A DNA stretch of 8,527 nucleotides. It comes from an uncultured Clostridium sp. Lineage in GTDB: Bacteria; Bacillota_I; Bacilli_A; RF39; UBA660. Shown in pieces: positions 5,786-8,527 of this stretch (its first letter is position 1; the number at the start of each line of letters is the position of its first letter). The notes beneath the pieces are model-generated. The model was not told the origin of the DNA. It did not search any database and saw only the letters and a list, made by a program, of their open reading frames with translations. The DNA lies in contig CALZLL010000029.1 in the NCBI GenBank assembly GCA_945788325.1, positions 1-8,527 of the forward strand. Reading direction: 5' to 3'. The position numbers and the translations under genes are program-made.

Positions 5786-6532
5786 TTATCTCTCCTTTTT
5801 CTTTTGTATATTATAATCTACCTTAAGTACAAACTTAAGTGGTAAGATTTTACTTCCTAAAGCTCCTAATTTATTAACAAATCCTGGTATTATAACTAAT
5901 TTATTCTTAAACATTTTTTTAAGTGCGTATGATGTAACATAATTACTAGATAAACTTTTCATTGAAAAATTAACACCTGCAACATCATTAAAATTAGTAT
6001 CTACAGGTCCAGGACATAATACATGTACTTTAACATTTGACTTAATACGTCTTAATTCCTCAAAAATAGCCGTTGTAAGCTTAAAAACATAAGATTTAGT
6101 GGCATAATAAGTACTCATTAATGGTCCCGGTAAAAAGGCTGCAGATGATGCTACATTTAATATTCTTCCACTATCTTTTTTTATCATCTGTTTTAAATAT
6201 AGTTTAGTAAGTATATGAACAGCTTTTATGTTTAAATCAATCATTTCTAATTCACTATCTAAATTACTAGAAGCAAAATCACCGAATTCTCCAAAACCTG
6301 CATTATTTATCAATAGGTCTATGTTTTTATATTTTTTAAATATCTTTTTACAATTTTCTGGAATTGATAAATCAAGTGCTTCAATAAAAGTTTTTGTTTT
6401 ACATTCTTTAGATACTTGCTCCAGCTTTTTTTTATTTCTAGCTACTAAAATAATATCATATCCAAGATTACTAAGATTAATAGCAAAATCTTTTCCTAAA
6501 CCACTTGATACCCCAGTTATAAGTGCTATCAT
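5786..6532 (-). CDS. Short-chain dehydrogenase/reductase (SDR)
   Basis: This is a classical SDR of 248 residues, the family's normal length. Seen are the NAD(P)-binding TGVSSGLG (6-13), D54-L55 after the third strand, NNAG (76-79), catalytic S129 in NVASSAAF, Y142 and K146 in YYATK, and PGPVDT (174-179) after the sixth strand. R32 after the second strand (VARNKKKL) suggests a preference for NADPH. The sequence looks closest to the DltE/YqjQ-like uncharacterised group; the substrate cannot be read from sequence. The C-terminus is basic (QKKKER). The start has GGTGAT a few bases upstream and an extended -10 promoter very close by, giving a leader of only about ten bases. It is the first gene of a two-gene operon with the prepilin; the functional link between the two is not obvious. 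Confidence 0.93.
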   Translation of the reverse strand: MIALITGVSSGLGKDFAINLSNLGYDIILVARNKKKLEQVSKECKTKTFIEALDLSIPENCKKIFKKYKNIDLLINNAGFGEFGDFASSNLDSELEMIDLNIKAVHILTKLYLKQMIKKDSGRILNVASSAAFLPGPLMSTYYATKSYVFKLTTAIFEELRRIKSNVKVHVLCPGPVDTNFNDVAGVNFSMKSLSSNYVTSYALKKMFKNKLVIIPGFVNKLGALGSKILPLKFVLKVDYNIQKKKER

Positions 6533-6547
6533 ATTATCACCAATAAT

Positions 6548-6556
6548 AGTATAACA
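6548..6556 (-). promoter_or_regulatory. Extended -10 promoter of the SDR-prepilin operon
   Basis: The minus strand reads TGTTATACT, an extended -10 element about 15 bases upstream of the ATG at 6532. The -35 position (around 6571-6576) falls in the terminal hairpin of the insertion sequence, so if the IS is a late arrival it replaced whatever upstream promoter sequence existed. Confidence 0.5.
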
Positions 6557-6565
6557 TAAAAATTA

Positions 6566-6594
6566 AAAATCCACTAGTCTAACTAGTGGATTTT
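6566..6594 (-). terminator. Long hairpin at the IS right end, possible terminator
   Basis: AAAATCCACTAGT (6566-6578) pairs perfectly with ACTAGTGGATTTT (6582-6594) around a 3-base loop. On the minus strand it is followed by TTTTTAATTTTTAT-like sequence, so it can end tnpA transcription; as DNA it is also the likely right-end recognition hairpin for TnpA. Confidence 0.65.
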
Positions 6595-6624
6595 CACACA
6601 CCCTATAAGGGCTTAATAATGGCT

Positions 6625-6640
6625 GCTCCCATTTGGGAGC
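6625..6640. repeat. Hairpin GCTCCCA-TT-TGGGAGC downstream of tnpA
   Basis: A perfect 7-base stem with a 2-base spacer inside the 3' untranslated part of the IS. A run of T's follows on the plus strand (6641-6645), so it could stop plus-strand transcription entering tnpA in antisense. On the minus strand no T-run follows. Confidence 0.55.
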
Positions 6641-6669
6641 TTTTTAATTCGCCAATCGCCTTTTTCACT

Positions 6670-7152
6670 CTAACAACCCTTAAAAGGGTCTTCGTATTCT
6701 TTTACACTTCTCTTATCTATTATCATATCTTCTGTTTCTTGTTCTCTTATATATTTTTTTATTGTATTTTTATTTAATCCTACTGTACTTACATAATATC
6801 CTCTTGCCCAAAATGTTCTTTGTCCATACTTATATTTTAAATTTGCATGATTTTCAAATATCATTAGTGCACTTTTCCCTTTTAAATATCCCATAAATTG
6901 TGATACACTTAACTTAGGTGGAATCTTTACTAACATATGTATATGATCTATACATGCGTTTGCTTCTATTATTTCCACCTCTTTATATTCACATAGTCTT
7001 CTAAGTATTATTCCAATGTCCCTTCTTAATTTACCATATATTGCTTTTCTCCTATATTTTGGTATAAACACTATGTGGTACAAACAATTATATTTTGTAT
7101 GGGACAATTGGCTTTCATCAATATTTTTACTTTTTGTCTTAGTATTGAACAT
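6670..7152 (-). CDS. tnpA: IS200-type transposase TnpA (HUH, Y1)
   Basis: The 160-residue protein matches the usual length (about 140-160). It opens with LSHTKYNCLYHIVFIPKYRRK (16-36), the standard start of the family's fold. The HUH metal-binding motif is H70-I-H72 in CIDHIHMLV. The nucleophile is Y134 in IKKYIREQE, with Q138 as the third metal ligand. WARGYYVSTVG (115-125) is also typical. All catalytic residues are present, so the enzyme is probably active or recently so. Such proteins work as dimers that cut and rejoin single-stranded DNA at subterminal hairpins, preferring lagging-strand DNA. A GGGAGG ribosome binding site supports the ATG at 7152, but both lie inside a long inverted repeat, which suggests translational control. 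Confidence 0.95.
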   Translation of the reverse strand: MFNTKTKSKNIDESQLSHTKYNCLYHIVFIPKYRRKAIYGKLRRDIGIILRRLCEYKEVEIIEANACIDHIHMLVKIPPKLSVSQFMGYLKGKSALMIFENHANLKYKYGQRTFWARGYYVSTVGLNKNTIKKYIREQETEDMIIDKRSVKEYEDPFKGC

Positions 7153-7220
7153 ATAAACCTCCCTTTGTTTTATAGTTGATTGGCGAATCTTCTATATTAT
7201 AACAAAGAGAGGTTTATATG
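7150..7220 (-). promoter_or_regulatory. tnpA leader: 20-base hairpin masking RBS and start codon
   Basis: Bases 7150-7169, holding the tnpA start codon and GGGAGG, are the inverted copy of 7201-7220 with 19 of 20 positions matching; the mismatch becomes a G-U pair in the minus-strand RNA. The loop (7170-7200) starts with an extended -10 box. A transcript reading in from upstream would contain both arms and hide the ribosome binding site; one started inside the loop would lack the 5' arm and be translatable. This parallels the known protection of IS200, IS10 and IS50 transposases against readthrough transcription. Confidence 0.75.
7196..7204 (-). promoter_or_regulatory. tnpA promoter, extended -10 at the hairpin loop edge
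   Basis: The minus strand reads TGTTATAAT. Initiation about seven bases downstream would fall near 7189, inside the loop of the leader hairpin, giving a leader of roughly 37 bases that begins near GATTCGCCAATC. No clear -35 box. Confidence 0.55.
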
Positions 7221-7251
7221 TTTTCTGATGGGCTTCGCTCCTTACTTTTCT

Positions 7252-7298
7252 CACCTGCTTAGCAGGTGGATTTATATGCGACCCTGAAGGTCGCATAT
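7252..7298. repeat. Tandem hairpins at the IS left end
   Basis: CACCTGC (7252-7258) pairs with GCAGGTG (7262-7268) around TTA, and ATATGCGACC (7274-7283) pairs perfectly with GGTCGCATAT (7289-7298) around CTGAA. The first hairpin is the better candidate for the TnpA recognition structure, by comparison with the right end. The second could define the outer tip or belong to the ancestral flank. Confidence 0.65.
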
Positions 7299-7299
7299 T

Positions 7300-7323
7300 A
7301 AAAAAAAGAAGCTATAAGCTTCT
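7300..7323 (-). terminator. Terminator of the rpoA-rplQ transcript
   Basis: On the minus strand AGAAGCT (7323-7317), loop TAT, AGCTTCT (7313-7307) is followed by a run of T's to 7300. It begins seven bases after the rplQ stop and should insulate the IS from ribosomal-operon transcription. Confidence 0.9.
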
Positions 7324-7329
7324 AATTTA

Positions 7330-7674
7330 TTAGTCTACTAATTCTAGTATAACCATAAGAGCGTCATCGCCCCTTCTTTCAGTTAATTTTAATATTCTAG
7401 TGTATCCACCATTTCTATTTTCATAACGTTTAGCTAAAGTATCAAATACCTTTGTTACAGCTTCATTATCGTTATGTAAGAAAGCAAGTGCATTACGTCT
7501 AGCTACTAGGCTACCATTTTTTCCATATGTAACCATTTTATCAAAACATTTGCGTACTTCTTTAGCACGTGTTTCAGTAGTTTCAATACGTTCATTTTTA
7601 ATTAGGTCTTTTGTTAAGTTAGCAAGCATAGCTCTTCTATGTTTGTTAGTACGTCCTAATTTTCTATAAGCCAT
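7330..7674 (-). CDS. rplQ: 50S ribosomal protein L17 (bL17)
   Basis: bL17 is a structural protein of the large ribosomal subunit. The 114-residue sequence begins with MAYRKLGRTNKHRRAMLANL, the family's signature start, continues with TTETRAKEVRKCFDKMVTYGK (33-53) and ends with GGYTRILKLTERRGDDALMVILELVD, and has the usual length. GGAGGAAG upstream sets the start. It follows rpoA by 19 bases in the same transcript, the near-universal bacterial order, and its transcript ends at the hairpin just downstream. In relatives the next genes would be ecfA1-ecfA2-ecfT-truA; here three other genes intervene. Confidence 0.98.
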   Translation of the reverse strand: MAYRKLGRTNKHRRAMLANLTKDLIKNERIETTETRAKEVRKCFDKMVTYGKNGSLVARRNALAFLHNDNEAVTKVFDTLAKRYENRNGGYTRILKLTERRGDDALMVILELVD

Positions 7675-7693
7675 TTGTCTTCCTCCTTACTTT

Positions 7694-8527
7694 TTAGTCG
7701 TCGTTTCTAAATGAGAATCCCATTTCTTTTACTTTATCAATAACTTCTTTAAGAGATTTCTTACCTAAGTTACGAATTTTCATCATTTCATTTTCAGATT
7801 TTTGAGTTAAATCTTGTAATGTATTGATGTTAGCTCTTTTTAAACAATTATATGCTCTAACAGAGAATTCCAACTCATCAATTGACATTTCTAAAGCTTT
7901 AGTCTTAGAATCATCAACGTTTTGTTTCATAAGACCGGTTTCATCAGCTATTTCATCTAATTCAGTTAGAATTTCAAAATGTTCTATAATTATTCTTGAT
8001 GCTAACGCAATAGCTTCCTCAGGTTTCATTGAACCATTAGTCCAAACTTCCATAGTTAATTTATCATAAGTATCATCTTGCCCAACACGAGCTCCTTCTA
8101 CTTCATAATTAACTCTTTCAATTGGTGAGAAATTAGAATCCATTGCTATAGTATTTAATTTAACATCACCTAATAATTTCTTATTAGCTTCTGCTCTTAC
8201 ATATCCACGTCCGTTTCCAACGGTCATTTCCATGTTAAGTTTTCCACCTTTAACTAACGTAGCAATTTCTTGTTCAGGGTTGATTATTTCTATATCAGCA
8301 TCTTTTTCTATATCAGCTGCTGTTACAACACCTTCTTTACTTACGTTTAATTTTATAGTTTTAGGTTCATTAGTATGGTTTTTAACAACTACACTTTTTA
8401 GATTTAAAATGATTCCTGTTACGTCTTCTATTACTCCATCTATTGTTTGGAATTCATGAAGAACACCATCGATGTGTACACTAGTTATTGCATCTCCTGG
8501 TAATGATGATAACATTACTCTTCTAAG
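7694..8527 (-). CDS. rpoA: RNA polymerase alpha subunit, 5' end outside the window
   Basis: RpoA dimerises to scaffold RNA polymerase assembly, and its C-terminal domain contacts UP elements and activators. The frame is open to the window edge (L-R-R-V before M-L-S-S-L-P-G), so the ATG at 8515 is internal: LRRVxLSSLPG normally lies about 40 residues into a protein of around 315. Visible are the N-terminal domain (SVHIDGVLHEFQTIDGVIEDVTGIILNLK) and its later strands with GRGYV, then the linker. The C-terminal domain holds DELEFSVRAYNCLKRANI, whose Arg is the conserved DNA-contact residue, and RNLGKKSLKEVIDKV. The C-terminus (EMGFSFRNDD) is complete. Nothing unusual is seen. Confidence 0.97.
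   Translation of the reverse strand, partial: LRRVMLSSLPGDAITSVHIDGVLHEFQTIDGVIEDVTGIILNLKSVVVKNHTNEPKTIKLNVSKEGVVTAADIEKDADIEIINPEQEIATLVKGGKLNMEMTVGNGRGYVRAEANKKLLGDVKLNTIAMDSNFSPIERVNYEVEGARVGQDDTYDKLTMEVWTNGSMKPEEAIALASRIIIEHFEILTELDEIADETGLMKQNVDDSKTKALEMSIDELEFSVRAYNCLKRANINTLQDLTQKSENEMMKIRNLGKKSLKEVIDKVKEMGFSFRNDD

Larger units (their letters stand above)
6561..7298 (-). mobile_element. IS200-type insertion sequence, tnpA only
   Basis: This element of roughly 740 bases has a single HUH transposase gene and structured ends, with no terminal inverted repeats of the DDE type and no target duplication, as expected for the IS200/IS605 family, which moves as single-stranded DNA. In the tnpA direction both ends carry two hairpins in the same orientation joined by AAATCC. 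The left end has 10-base arms at 7298-7289/7283-7274 and then CACCTGC/GCAGGTG at 7268-7252. The right end has CCCT/AGGG at 6612-6602 and then CCACTAGT/ACTAGTGG at 6589-6571. It lies between the rplQ terminator and the SDR promoter, with no tnpB or omega RNA. Exact tips are estimated from the hairpins and could be off by 10-20 bases. Confidence 0.8.

Noticed and set aside
6586..6777. Plus-strand open frame of 63 codons over the tnpA 3' end
   Set aside because: It overlaps tnpA in antisense, has no ribosome binding site, and its composition (runs of F, Y, I) is what the complement of a Lys/Glu-rich gene gives.
6561..7298. A TnpB/omega-RNA partner of the IS
   Set aside because: No frame in the element or next to it has tnpB features; the space is filled by tnpA, its leader and end hairpins, so this is an IS200-type element.

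Overview
The window is strongly AT-rich, uses the standard code (TGG for Trp, no internal TGA) and has strong AGGAGG-type ribosome binding sites, TATAAT boxes (several with the extended form TGTTATAAT) and rho-independent hairpin-plus-T-run terminators. Together with the gene order rpoA-rplQ-(...)-ecfA1-ecfA2-ecfT-truA this points to a low-GC Bacillota, probably an uncultured or host-associated Bacilli or Clostridia lineage. The genus cannot be decided from the sequence. Almost everything is read from the minus strand; the only convincing plus-strand gene is a small DUF378 membrane protein.

Layout from the right edge, in the main direction of transcription. The 3' part of rpoA (RNA polymerase alpha) and rplQ (ribosomal protein bL17) end at a strong terminator (7300-7323). 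Next comes a compact IS200-type insertion sequence (about 6561-7298) carrying only tnpA, with paired hairpins at both ends. A long inverted repeat can fold over the tnpA ribosome binding site and start codon. Beyond it lies a two-gene operon with its own promoter: a short-chain dehydrogenase and an orphan type IV prepilin-like protein, closed by a terminator at 5202-5228. Then follows the operon ecfA1-ecfA2-ecfT-truA with short overlaps or near-contacts. It encodes the energising module of an ECF vitamin/metal transporter and the tRNA pseudouridine-38/39/40 synthase. In many Bacillota rplQ is followed directly by ecfA1, so the IS, dehydrogenase and prepilin look like an insertion into a conserved block.

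A bidirectional terminator (1990-2024) separates truA from the convergent DUF378 gene. Divergent from that gene is a short lipoprotein that looks like the N-terminal part of a longer LolA/GerS-like lipoprotein. A 328-base non-coding stretch follows, rich in nested inverted repeats and in copies of TTTGGAT/ATCCAAA. Then come a TPR protein resembling the ST7 family and, at the left edge, the first eight codons of a further gene with its own promoter.

The observations most worth a second look are the tnpA leader hairpin with a promoter placed inside its loop, the direct-orientation double-hairpin ends of the IS, the nested repeat cluster at 1050-1312, the unusual Q-loop and signature residues of the two EcfA ATPases, and the insertion between rplQ and ecfA1. 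I see no clearly new multi-gene system.
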